From NCBI RefSeq assembly GCF_042683665.1, contig NZ_JBHUOO010000010.1: a DNA stretch of 64,000 bases, one strand, 5' to 3'. A model generated the notes under the pieces. It was not told the origin of the DNA, searched no databases, and was given only the letters and a program-made list of their open reading frames with translations. The translations under genes were made by a program, and so were the position numbers. Position 1 is the first letter of the stretch; each line of letters starts with the position of its first letter. Shown in pieces: positions 37,010 to 46,180 of the stretch. Source of the DNA: Leeuwenhoekiella polynyae (lineage in GTDB: Bacteria > Bacteroidota > Bacteroidia > Flavobacteriales > Flavobacteriaceae).

Positions 37010-38095
37010 ATGTCAAAAAGCATTTTAAATGAGAAGTCTCTGGACTTTTTAGAAACATATTTAAATAACGCTGCTCCTACCGGTTATGAGTGGGAAGGTC
37101 AGAAAATCTGGATGGAATACTTAAAACCGTATGTTGATACATTTATCACAGACAACTACGGTACAGCAGTAGGTGTTATCAATCCGGATGCAAAATATAA
37201 AGTAGTGATAGAAGGTCACGCCGATGAGATTTCTTGGTATGTGAATTACATTACAGATGATGGTTTGATCTACGTTATACGAAATGGTGGTAGCGATCAT
37301 CAGATTGCTCCATCTAAGTTGGTAAATATTCACACCAAAAACGGGATCGTAAAAGGTGTTTTTGGGTGGCCCGCAATTCACACGCGTGATAAAAGCAATG
37401 AGAAAGCACCAAGTTTAGACAATATTTTTATAGACACGGGCTGCAAGACCAAAGAAGAAGTTGAGAAATTAGGAGTACACGTAGGTTGCGTAATTACCTA
37501 CCCAGATACATTCACCGTGCTCAATGGTGATAAATTTGTGTGCCGTGCATTAGATAACCGTATGGGCGGATTTATGATTGCTGAAGTCGCACGTTTGCTT
37601 AAAGAAAATAGCAACAAGTTAGACTTTGGCCTTTATATTGTAAACTCGGTTCAAGAAGAAATAGGTCTACGCGGAGCCGAAATGATTACACATACCATTC
37701 AACCCAACGTTGCTATCGTTACTGACGTTACCCACGATACAACCACACCAATGATCGAAAAGAAAACGAATGGTCACGCGGCAATAGGCGAAGGACCGGT
37801 AATTTCATATGCACCGGCTATTCAACAGAAATTGCGCGATTTGATCATTGATACGGCAGAAGAAAAGAAAATTCCGTTTCAACGAGCAGCCAGCAGTCGT
37901 GCTACAGGTACAGATACAGATGCTTTTGCATACAGCAATGGCGGAGTGCCTTCGGCATTAATTAGTTTACCATTGCGTTATATGCACACAACCGTAGAAA
38001 TGGTGCATCGTGATGATGTAGAAAATGTAATTAAAATGATCTACGAGAGCGTTTTAAAAATAAAAGATGGACAGAGTTTTAGTTATTTTGACTAA
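37010..38095 (+). CDS. M42 family metallopeptidase (glutamyl aminopeptidase type)
   Basis: The 361-residue protein has the M42/M20-type metal ligands: histidine in VIEGHADEISW, aspartate in CRALDNRMGGF, the two glutamates in VQEEIGLRGAE, aspartate in VTDVTHD and the final histidine in LRYMHTTVEM. These two-metal aminopeptidases form large hollow dodecamers that trim peptides in the cytoplasm. The ATG at 37010 (MSKSILNEK) is preferred over one at 36965 that lies upstream of the -7 box. A terminator follows at 38125-38160. Confidence 0.93.
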   Translation: MSKSILNEKSLDFLETYLNNAAPTGYEWEGQKIWMEYLKPYVDTFITDNYGTAVGVINPDAKYKVVIEGHADEISWYVNYITDDGLIYVIRNGGSDHQIAPSKLVNIHTKNGIVKGVFGWPAIHTRDKSNEKAPSLDNIFIDTGCKTKEEVEKLGVHVGCVITYPDTFTVLNGDKFVCRALDNRMGGFMIAEVARLLKENSNKLDFGLYIVNSVQEEIGLRGAEMITHTIQPNVAIVTDVTHDTTTPMIEKKTNGHAAIGEGPVISYAPAIQQKLRDLIIDTAEEKKIPFQRAASSRATGTDTDAFAYSNGGVPSALISLPLRYMHTTVEMVHRDDVENVIKMIYESVLKIKDGQSFSYFD

Positions 38096-38124
38096 ATTTA
38101 AATTCTTACTAGCCATCAATAATG

Positions 38125-38162
38125 AATGTCCGGGACTACTTCTTAGTTACCGGACATTTTTA
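38125..38162 (+). terminator. Terminator after the M42 gene
   Basis: AATGTCCGG / CCGGACATT inverted repeat with a 16-base loop and a following T run, about 30 bp after the stop. Confidence 0.75.
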
Positions 38163-38290
38163 TTTAGTAATTTTCAGAGAAGGTCAACTTCCTAAATCTT
38201 AATATTTCATAATTTTCTTTCAGTTTTTTTGTACAGATATTTCACATTTCGTTAGTACACTTCAGCTCAGATTGCCATTAAATTTGAGGA

Positions 38291-39367
38291 ATGACGATCA
38301 CTGAAGCAAAACTCAAAACCATTCTCAATAGCCCTGAAGAGGCTGCACATGTAGCCAATTTAATCTATGTTACAGATGAGCACTTAACCATCTGCCGTAA
38401 GAAACATGGCAAAGGCTTTACCTATTGTCAAAACGATAAAACCATAAAGTCTAAAGCTCTTTTAAAACGAATCAAAAAGCTGGTAATACCGCCTGCCTGG
38501 GAAGACGTTCTCATTGCAGAACCCGAAAACGGGCATTTGCAAGCGGTAGGTCGCGACGACAAAGACCGCAAAGTCTATCTCTACCATGAAACATGGAATA
38601 AATTACGTAACGAAACTAAATTTTTGAAGCAAGCTTCTTTTGCAAATATTTTACCTGCATTGAGAAAACAAGTTGATCAGGATCTGGATGCAGAAGAAAT
38701 GACAAAACGTAAAGTTTTAGCGCTGGTAATTCGCTTATTGGAAGAAACTCATATTCGAGTTGGCAATGACTTTTACGCAAAACGCAACAAGACTTATGGT
38801 CTTTCTACCTTGCGTACGCGTCATATAAAAACTACAGAAAGTGATATAAGGTTTCAGTTTGTAGGTAAAAAAGGAAAAGAACATAATATCGCAGTTACAG
38901 ATCCGCAGTTGATAGAATTGATTAATGAGTGTGAAGAAATACCCGGCTGGGATTTATTTCAGTTTTACGATAGTGATGGAACCAAAGATCATATTGATAG
39001 CGGCATGGTGAATGATTATATTCACGAATTGAGTGGCGATCTTTTTTCCGCAAAAGACTTTAGAACCTGGGCTGCTTCAAAAATTTTCTTTGAAACCCTG
39101 CGCGATATCGGTTATGAAAAAGAAGAAAACCAAAATGCTAAAAATATTCTTACTGCGTACGATACAACAGCAAAAGAGTTAGGAAATACGCGAAGTGTTT
39201 GCAGAGATTACTATGTTCATCCCGTAATGCCAGAAGCTTATCAAGACGGTAGCATTGTTAAGTATTTTAATATGGTAGACGCTATACAACTTAAGAGAGA
39301 CGCTTACTTATCACAAACTGAAGAAGTCATTAAAGAAATGCTGGGCAATTATCAAATCAGTATCTAA
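38291..39367 (+). CDS. DNA topoisomerase IB
   Basis: The 358-residue protein has the type IB core: IPPAWEDVLIAEPENGHLQAVGRDDKDRKVY in the N-terminal part, ALVIRLLEETHIRVGND, FVGKKGKEH with the catalytic lysine, KDFRTWAASKIF and the active-site tyrosine in VCRDYYVHP near residue 311. It relaxes supercoils by forming a 3'-phosphotyrosine link. This small poxvirus-like form is common in bacteria. The ATG at 38291 follows a TAAATTTG by 4 bp, too close for a normal leader. Genes on both sides are unrelated. Confidence 0.94.
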   Translation: MTITEAKLKTILNSPEEAAHVANLIYVTDEHLTICRKKHGKGFTYCQNDKTIKSKALLKRIKKLVIPPAWEDVLIAEPENGHLQAVGRDDKDRKVYLYHETWNKLRNETKFLKQASFANILPALRKQVDQDLDAEEMTKRKVLALVIRLLEETHIRVGNDFYAKRNKTYGLSTLRTRHIKTTESDIRFQFVGKKGKEHNIAVTDPQLIELINECEEIPGWDLFQFYDSDGTKDHIDSGMVNDYIHELSGDLFSAKDFRTWAASKIFFETLRDIGYEKEENQNAKNILTAYDTTAKELGNTRSVCRDYYVHPVMPEAYQDGSIVKYFNMVDAIQLKRDAYLSQTEEVIKEMLGNYQISI

Positions 39368-39461
39368 ACCAGCACCTTCAACTTCTAAAACTTCTATTTT
39401 TAAAACTGTAATTAACGGGTTTAGAGATAGACACTTCCTTCAGTTTTTCACCCAATTACAG

Positions 39462-39469
39462 TACCTTTG
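39462..39469 (+). promoter_or_regulatory. -7 box for uvrA
   Basis: TACCTTTG matches TAnnTTTG, 17 bp before the ATG at 39487. It argues against the in-frame TTG at 39475 as the start. Confidence 0.5.
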
Positions 39470-39486
39470 CACACTTGAAAAAGAAA

Positions 39487-42318
39487 ATGGCAGAAACACA
39501 AGAATACATTGAAGTTTATGGCGCGCGAGCCCATAACTTAAAAAATATAGACGTTAATATTCCCCGCGAGAAACTCGTGGTTATCACCGGACTTTCAGGT
39601 AGTGGTAAAAGCTCACTCGCTTTTGATACCATTTATGCTGAGGGACAACGGCGGTATATAGAAACCTTTTCGGCTTATGCCCGTCAGTTTTTGGGAGGTC
39701 TAGAGCGTCCTGATGTAGATAAAATTCAAGGGCTTTCTCCAGTAATTGCTATAGAACAAAAAACTACGAGTAAGAGTCCGCGGTCTACAGTAGGTACTAT
39801 CACCGAAATTTATGACTTTTTACGCCTTTTGTATGCACGTGCTAGTGATGCATACAGCTATGAGACGGGCGAAAAAATGGTGAGTTACAGTGATGAGCAG
39901 ATTAAAGATCTGATCAAAACTGAATATCTTGGAAAACGTGTAAACGTGCTCGCCCCGGTTATTCGAAGCCGTAAAGGACATTACCGCGAACTTTTTGAGC
40001 AGATCGCAAAACAAGGTTTTGTAAAAGTTCGTGTAGATGGGGAAGTACGGGATATCGAAAAAGGTATGAAAATAGACCGTTACAAAACTCACGACATTGA
40101 GATTGTAATAGACCGGCTAAAGATTGAAGATGATCAAGATATAGATAAACGCATTCTGGAAACAATCAATACCGCGATGTATCACGGCGAAGATGTGATG
40201 ATGATTTTAGATCACGACACTAACGAAGCACGGTACTTCAGCCGTAGTTTGATGTGTCCAACTTCCGGGATCTCTTACCCCAATCCCGAACCTAACAATT
40301 TCTCATTCAATTCGCCAAAAGGTGCTTGCCCCAAATGCAACGGTATCGGAGAATTACGCGTTGTGAACGTTGACAAGATCATTCCAGACCCTAAACTTTC
40401 AATAAAAGCCGGAGGACTCGCTCCCCACGGAAATCAAAAAAGCAACTGGATTTTTAAGCAATTGGAGATCATCGCCCAACGCTTTGATTTTAAATTGACA
40501 GACCCTATAAAAGATATTCCGAAGGAAGCTATAGAAATGATTTTATATGGTGGTAATGAAAAATTCACCGTAGAATCTAAAACTTTAGGCGTAAGCCGAA
40601 ACTATAAAATTGACTTTGAAGGTGTTGCCAACTTTATTGAAAGTACGTATCATAAAAATGATTCGGCTTCTTTAAAAAGATGGGCTAAAGAGTACATGGA
40701 AAAAGTTCAATGCCCGGAATGTGATGGGTCGCGACTGCGCAAAGAATCGTTATACTTCCGCGTACGCGAAAAAAGTATTGCTGATCTGGCTCATATGGAT
40801 ATTTTAGAGCTGGCTGCATGGTTTAAAAAATTACCAAAGCATTTAAGCGAAAAGCAAACCGCAATTGCAACAGAAATTTTAAAAGAGATTACTGCCAGAA
40901 TCCAGTTTCTGGTTGACGTAGGGCTTACCTACCTTTCTTTAAACCGAAGTTCAAAATCACTTTCTGGAGGTGAAGCGCAGCGTATTAGATTAGCGACTCA
41001 AATAGGTTCACAACTCGTAGGCGTTTTATACATTTTAGATGAGCCCAGTATTGGACTGCATCAGCGCGATAATGAGAAACTCATCAACTCTCTGGAATCT
41101 TTAAGGGATTTAGGAAACTCCGTTTTGGTTGTAGAACACGATAAAGATATGATAGAGCGTGCCGATTATGTTATAGATATCGGTCCGTTTGCAGGTAAAC
41201 ACGGAGGAGAAATCATTAGCGAAGGTACTCCAAAGCAATTGCTGAAGCAACATACGCTTACCGCGCAATACCTTAACGGTGAAAAAGAAATTGCTGTTCC
41301 TAAAAAGCGCCGGAAAGGTAACGGTAAAAAAATCGTGCTTAAAGGCGCTACAGGAAACAATCTTAAAAAAGTAAATGTTGAATTTCCACTAGGAAAAATG
41401 ATTGTGGTTACTGGAGTTTCGGGCAGTGGTAAATCTACATTGATCAACGAGACCCTCTACCCTATTATGAACGCCCATTATTTTAATGGTGTTAAAAAAC
41501 CTGCTCCATACACAAGTATTAAAGGTCTTGACGAGTGTGATAAAGTTATAGACATCAATCAATCACCTATAGGTCGTACTCCACGTTCAAACCCGGCAAC
41601 CTATACCGGTGTTTTTAGCGAAATACGCAGTTTATTTGCTAAAATCCCTGAAGCTTTGATACGCGGTTATAAACCGGGGCGTTTCAGTTTTAACGTTGCT
41701 GGCGGACGCTGTGAGACGTGTAAAGGTGGTGGTTTACGCGTGATCGAGATGAACTTTCTACCCGATGTTTATGTGGAATGTGAGACCTGTCAGGGCAAGC
41801 GTTTCAATAGAGAAACTTTAGAGATCAGATACAAAGGAAAAAGCATCGCCGATGTTCTTGAAATGACCATTGATGAAGCAGTACCATTTTTTGAACATAT
41901 TCCTAAAATCTACAGAAAAGTAAAAACCATACAGGATGTCGGCTTAGGGTATATCTCTTTAGGTCAGCAATCTACAACACTTTCTGGGGGTGAAGCACAG
42001 CGTATCAAACTCGCTACAGAACTATCTAAACGTGATACCGGGAATACTTTTTATATTTTGGACGAGCCTACTACCGGTTTGCATTTTGAAGATGTACGTA
42101 TACTGATGGATGTTCTGAACAAACTCACCGATAAAGGAAATACGATGCTTATTATTGAGCACAATATGGATGTTATTAAAATGGCAGATCATATAATCGA
42201 TATAGGTTATGAAGGCGGGAAAGACGGAGGTCAACTGGTCGCAAAAGGTACTCCTGAAGAAGTAGCTAAAGATAAAAAAAGCTATACCGCTAAGTTTTTA
42301 CGAAATGAACTAAATTAG
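39487..42318 (+). CDS. uvrA: Excinuclease ABC subunit A
   Basis: The 943-residue protein has both ABC ATPase halves: Walker A GLSGSGKSSL at residues 35-44 and GVSGSGKSTL in the second half, with paired signatures SLSGGEAQRI and TLSGGEAQRI. Zinc-module cysteines are seen as CPKC and as CETCKGGG with CETCQG. It recognises damaged DNA with UvrB in nucleotide excision repair. Length is typical. An in-frame TTG at 39475 would add four residues and is less likely given the promoter. The LOG gene follows 36 bp on. Confidence 0.97.
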   Translation: MAETQEYIEVYGARAHNLKNIDVNIPREKLVVITGLSGSGKSSLAFDTIYAEGQRRYIETFSAYARQFLGGLERPDVDKIQGLSPVIAIEQKTTSKSPRSTVGTITEIYDFLRLLYARASDAYSYETGEKMVSYSDEQIKDLIKTEYLGKRVNVLAPVIRSRKGHYRELFEQIAKQGFVKVRVDGEVRDIEKGMKIDRYKTHDIEIVIDRLKIEDDQDIDKRILETINTAMYHGEDVMMILDHDTNEARYFSRSLMCPTSGISYPNPEPNNFSFNSPKGACPKCNGIGELRVVNVDKIIPDPKLSIKAGGLAPHGNQKSNWIFKQLEIIAQRFDFKLTDPIKDIPKEAIEMILYGGNEKFTVESKTLGVSRNYKIDFEGVANFIESTYHKNDSASLKRWAKEYMEKVQCPECDGSRLRKESLYFRVREKSIADLAHMDILELAAWFKKLPKHLSEKQTAIATEILKEITARIQFLVDVGLTYLSLNRSSKSLSGGEAQRIRLATQIGSQLVGVLYILDEPSIGLHQRDNEKLINSLESLRDLGNSVLVVEHDKDMIERADYVIDIGPFAGKHGGEIISEGTPKQLLKQHTLTAQYLNGEKEIAVPKKRRKGNGKKIVLKGATGNNLKKVNVEFPLGKMIVVTGVSGSGKSTLINETLYPIMNAHYFNGVKKPAPYTSIKGLDECDKVIDINQSPIGRTPRSNPATYTGVFSEIRSLFAKIPEALIRGYKPGRFSFNVAGGRCETCKGGGLRVIEMNFLPDVYVECETCQGKRFNRETLEIRYKGKSIADVLEMTIDEAVPFFEHIPKIYRKVKTIQDVGLGYISLGQQSTTLSGGEAQRIKLATELSKRDTGNTFYILDEPTTGLHFEDVRILMDVLNKLTDKGNTMLIIEHNMDVIKMADHIIDIGYEGGKDGGQLVAKGTPEEVAKDKKSYTAKFLRNELN

Positions 42319-42354
42319 GCACCCATCTAATTTTAGACAAACTATTATATACAT

Positions 42355-43044
42355 ATGAGAAACGAGAATAAGCCCAAAGGCTGGAATGAAAATAAAACAA
42401 ATGACTCTTGGGCCATTTTTAAAATAATGGGCGAATTTGTAAGCGGATTTGAGAAATTGAGCCGTATAGGACCTTGCGTATCTATCTTTGGTAGTGCCCG
42501 TACAAAACCCGACGAAAAATATTACAAGCTGTCTGTTGCTATTGCAGAGAAAATTGTAGAAAATGGATATGGCGTGATCACAGGCGGTGGACCTGGTATT
42601 ATGGAAGCCGGTAATAAAGGTGCGCATCTTGCCGGAGGAACTTCTGTGGGATTGAATATTGACCTTCCTTTTGAACAACATGATAATCCATATATAGATG
42701 GCGATAAAAGCATAGATTTTGATTACTTCTTTGTACGTAAAGTAATGTTCGTAAAATACTCTCAGGGGTTTGTGGTGCTTCCGGGTGGTTTTGGGACCTT
42801 AGATGAATTATTTGAATCTATCACTCTGATTCAAACCCATAAAATTGATAAGTTTCCAATTATTCTGGTAGGTACCGAATACTGGCAAGGTCTTTTTGAA
42901 TGGATAAAAAACACCCTACTTGATCAATTCAATACAATTAGTGCCGGAGATATAGATTTGCTTCATTTAGTAGATACCGAAGATGAAGTACTTGAGGTTT
43001 TAAATAATTTCTACAATGAGTATGAGTTGAGTCCTAATTTTTAG
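42355..43044 (+). CDS. LOG-family protein (TIGR00730 Rossmann fold, nucleotide 5'-monophosphate nucleosidase type)
   Basis: The 229-residue protein has the two family signatures: ITGGGPGIMEAGNKGA and LPGGFGTLDELFE, which hold the phosphate and the catalytic residues of cytokinin-activating LOG enzymes. In bacteria they release ribose 5-phosphate from nucleoside monophosphates. The exact base is not predictable. It follows uvrA closely, so read-through expression is likely. Confidence 0.92.
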   Translation: MRNENKPKGWNENKTNDSWAIFKIMGEFVSGFEKLSRIGPCVSIFGSARTKPDEKYYKLSVAIAEKIVENGYGVITGGGPGIMEAGNKGAHLAGGTSVGLNIDLPFEQHDNPYIDGDKSIDFDYFFVRKVMFVKYSQGFVVLPGGFGTLDELFESITLIQTHKIDKFPIILVGTEYWQGLFEWIKNTLLDQFNTISAGDIDLLHLVDTEDEVLEVLNNFYNEYELSPNF

Positions 43045-43162
43045 AACTAAAAAACCAAAACCCCACTTATTGCGTTAGGTATGGTAATTGATTCATTCTA
43101 ACAAAAATTGACATCTCGGTGCAAATCTTGCTAAATATCATCACAAACTTATGTACCCACCT

Positions 43163-45994
43163 ATGAAGAAGTTATTGATTATGCTTCTTCTGGGTTTTCT
43201 AACACTTCCTCTTACGAGCGAAGCGCAAAATCGTATTGATATAACTGCAAGACTTCTTGAGGAGTCTAAAATGCTCTTAATCCAACAGGATGTTTATTTT
43301 GAGAACACTACAAATGATACATTAACAGCAATCTATTTTAACGATTGGGCGCATAGCTTTTCTTCTAAACAGTCTAAACTGGGCAAACGTTTTGCAGAAA
43401 ATTACGACCGTAAATTTCACCTAGCTAAAAATGATAAAAGAGGTTCTTCAAAAATAAATTCTATTCTAGGCGATAGTTTTAACAATCTTACTTTTAAACG
43501 CCTTAAAGATGCTGAAGATGTAATCGAAGTCACGCTAAATAATGCGCTTTTACCGGGAGAAACTAAACATATTAAGCTCAATTATAACATTCGCATTCCC
43601 GACGCGAAATTTACGGGATACGGAGCGCTTGATAATGGTGATTTTAATTTAAAGTATTGGTTTATTGCTCCTGCAGTTTACGACGGAACCTGGCATTATT
43701 ACAGTAACAAAAATCTGGATGACCTGTTTATGGCTCCTACAGATTTTTCAATAGACTTTTCATATAAAAAAAATTATCGATTTGTAAATGAACTGAAACA
43801 AACAGCTGCAGCGGTCAATAAGGATAACAAGTACCGAACGGTTCATTTAGAAGGTAAAGATCGAAACAACACCACTATTTATTTGCGTCAGATTTCAGAA
43901 TTTCAGATTACTGAAACAGATAATCTTACCGTTGTCACAAACATTACTGATGACAAAGTAATCCCCGATCGCGAGGCAATTATTATTGATAAAATAACTG
44001 GATTTCTTACTCAAGAATTGGGTGCTTATCCTTTTGAAAAATTAGTAATTAGCAACATCGATTATGCCGAAAATCCTGTTTACGGTTTAAATCAATTACC
44101 CGATTTTTTGAGTCCGTTCCCACAGGATTTCAAGTATGAGCTGAAAATTCTTAAAACAGCTATAGACAATTTTGTAGACCGTACACTATTTATAAATCCG
44201 CGCGATGATCGCTGGATTGCTGACGGAATCAAGACCTACACAATGATGAAATATATGGATCATTATTATCCTAAACTTAAAGTCGTAGGTACACTAAACA
44301 GGTATTGGCTTGCACGTCAGTTTCACCTTTCAGAAATGGAATTCAACGAGCAGTATAATTTGCTGTATATGCATATGGCGCGTATGAATCTCGATCAGCC
44401 GCTCACCACACCTTATGACAGCCTGATTAAGTTCAATAAAAACATTGCAAATTCTTACAAAGCAGCGAGCGGTATGAATTACCTCTCAGAATATCTGTCT
44501 GATGAGATTATAGACGAAAGCATTGATGATTTTTATGTAGCTAATAAACTTAAAATCACATCTTCTAAAACGTATGATTCTATTTTAAGAAGCAAAACCT
44601 CAAAAAACCTTGATTGGTTTTTTAAAGACTTTGTTGATTCTAGAAAACGCATAGATTACAAATTTAACGAAGTAAAAAAAGAAGGTGACTCAATCAAAAT
44701 AGAGCTTAGAAACAAGACAAAAAGTCAAATGCCTATCCCGGTTTATGGAATGAATGGCGATAAAGTGGTCTCAAAAACCTGGGTCGAAGGATTTGAAAAA
44801 GAGAAGCAAATACGTATTGCGGCAGATAGTATAGACAGAGTTGTAATTAATGCTAAAGGATTTGTACCAGAATTCAACCGAAGAAATAACTATAAAAAGG
44901 TAAATCCATTTTTAGGAGTTAATAAACCGTTTCAATTTAAACTACTTCAGGACCTTGAAGACCCTTCTCGTAATCAGGTTTTCTTTATGCCTGTAGCAGA
45001 ATACAACTTTTACGATGGTTTTAAAATAGGGGCTAAAATGTATAACAAAACTTTGTTATCAAAACCATTTAACTACAAGATAGAACCTCAGTATGGGTTA
45101 AAATCAAATAAGTTGACCGGTAGTGCCGGTTTCTCATACACTCAGAATCTTGATGAAGATAACTTATTTGCGATTCGGTTTGGGATGTCTGGTTCACTCT
45201 CGTCTTACGCTCCAGACGCGATGTATAAAACCTACAGTCCATTTGTGACGTTTGCTTTTCGTACTGATGATTTCAGATCAGATAAAAGACAATATCTTAC
45301 TATTAGCAACATCAACGTATACCGTGATGAATCTAATGTGATTGTCAACGACGATCCAAATTACAGCGTGTTTAATGTACGATACATAAACAGCAACCCG
45401 GGTGTCATAAATTCCTTTAGCTGGAATACAGATTTTGAATTATCTCAAAAATTCAGCAAGTTTTCTATTACTGCAAAATACCGCCGGGTATTTTTAAATA
45501 ACCGTCAGTTTGATCTGAGATTCTTTGGCGGAACATTTTTATACAACGACACCCGTTCCCGCGGTGATTACTTCAGTTTTGCGTTAGATAGACCTACAGA
45601 TTATCTGTTTAGATACAATTATTATGGACGTTCAGAAAACTCAGGACTTTTTAGCCAGCAGCTTATACTTGCAGAAGGTGGTTTTAAATCTAAGTTAGAT
45701 ACCCCTTTCGGAAACGAATGGCTTACATCGGTAAATACCAGTACAACAATCTGGAATTTTATTCATGGCTATGCAGACATCGGTTTAATAAAAAATCATG
45801 GAGCTCCTGCGCGTTTCTTATACGATAGCGGTATTCGCACCGTACTTGTAGAAGACTATTTTGAAATTTTCTTACCCATTTATTCTTCTAATGGCTGGGA
45901 AGTAGGACAACCCAATTATGATCAAAAAATACGTTTTATTGTAACCCTAGATATTGGTACAATGCTCAGTTTATTTACCCGCAAGTGGTACTAA
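43163..45994 (+). CDS. Degenerate M1-like peptidase domain with a C-terminal beta-barrel-like region
   Basis: The 943-residue protein has a signal peptide (KKLLIMLLLGFLTLPLTSEAQ). The first 600 residues resemble M1 aminopeptidases: beta-rich N-terminal domain, then ENPVYGLNQLPDF in the place of the GxMEN motif. Where HExxH should be, the sequence reads KTAIDNF (about residues 331-337), and the distal glutamate region reads WIADGIK (351-357), so the zinc site is lost. From about residue 610 to the end there are repeated amphipathic strands closing with FIVTLDIGTMLSLFTRKWY, like an outer-membrane barrel. The ATG at 43163 begins the signal; one at 43151 would add four residues. It is probably a surface pseudo-enzyme; function unknown. 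Confidence 0.82.
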   Translation: MKKLLIMLLLGFLTLPLTSEAQNRIDITARLLEESKMLLIQQDVYFENTTNDTLTAIYFNDWAHSFSSKQSKLGKRFAENYDRKFHLAKNDKRGSSKINSILGDSFNNLTFKRLKDAEDVIEVTLNNALLPGETKHIKLNYNIRIPDAKFTGYGALDNGDFNLKYWFIAPAVYDGTWHYYSNKNLDDLFMAPTDFSIDFSYKKNYRFVNELKQTAAAVNKDNKYRTVHLEGKDRNNTTIYLRQISEFQITETDNLTVVTNITDDKVIPDREAIIIDKITGFLTQELGAYPFEKLVISNIDYAENPVYGLNQLPDFLSPFPQDFKYELKILKTAIDNFVDRTLFINPRDDRWIADGIKTYTMMKYMDHYYPKLKVVGTLNRYWLARQFHLSEMEFNEQYNLLYMHMARMNLDQPLTTPYDSLIKFNKNIANSYKAASGMNYLSEYLSDEIIDESIDDFYVANKLKITSSKTYDSILRSKTSKNLDWFFKDFVDSRKRIDYKFNEVKKEGDSIKIELRNKTKSQMPIPVYGMNGDKVVSKTWVEGFEKEKQIRIAADSIDRVVINAKGFVPEFNRRNNYKKVNPFLGVNKPFQFKLLQDLEDPSRNQVFFMPVAEYNFYDGFKIGAKMYNKTLLSKPFNYKIEPQYGLKSNKLTGSAGFSYTQNLDEDNLFAIRFGMSGSLSSYAPDAMYKTYSPFVTFAFRTDDFRSDKRQYLTISNINVYRDESNVIVNDDPNYSVFNVRYINSNPGVINSFSWNTDFELSQKFSKFSITAKYRRVFLNNRQFDLRFFGGTFLYNDTRSRGDYFSFALDRPTDYLFRYNYYGRSENSGLFSQQLILAEGGFKSKLDTPFGNEWLTSVNTSTTIWNFIHGYADIGLIKNHGAPARFLYDSGIRTVLVEDYFEIFLPIYSSNGWEVGQPNYDQKIRFIVTLDIGTMLSLFTRKWY

Positions 45995-46180
45995 GAATTT
46001 TAAGACTTAAAAAATAAGTTTTATTTAACTTTCTATATCAAAACCTCGATTTATCTTTATTTAATTGAATTATTTTCAACAGAATTAATTTTTATTGAAA
46101 ATTTATCATTTTATTAAAAAATTATTGAATTGTATGTAAGATGAATTTTCCGTATTTTTACCGAAACCGTTTGAAATATT

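Noticed and set aside
36901..37023. ATG at 37023 as the DUF4294 start
   Set aside because: It would overlap the divergent M42 gene and lie upstream of both candidate promoters; the signal peptide begins at a TTG further in.
38279..38286. TAAATTTG before topoisomerase IB as a promoter
   Set aside because: It lies only 4 bp before the ATG, which would start the mRNA at or after the start codon, and no -33 element is visible.
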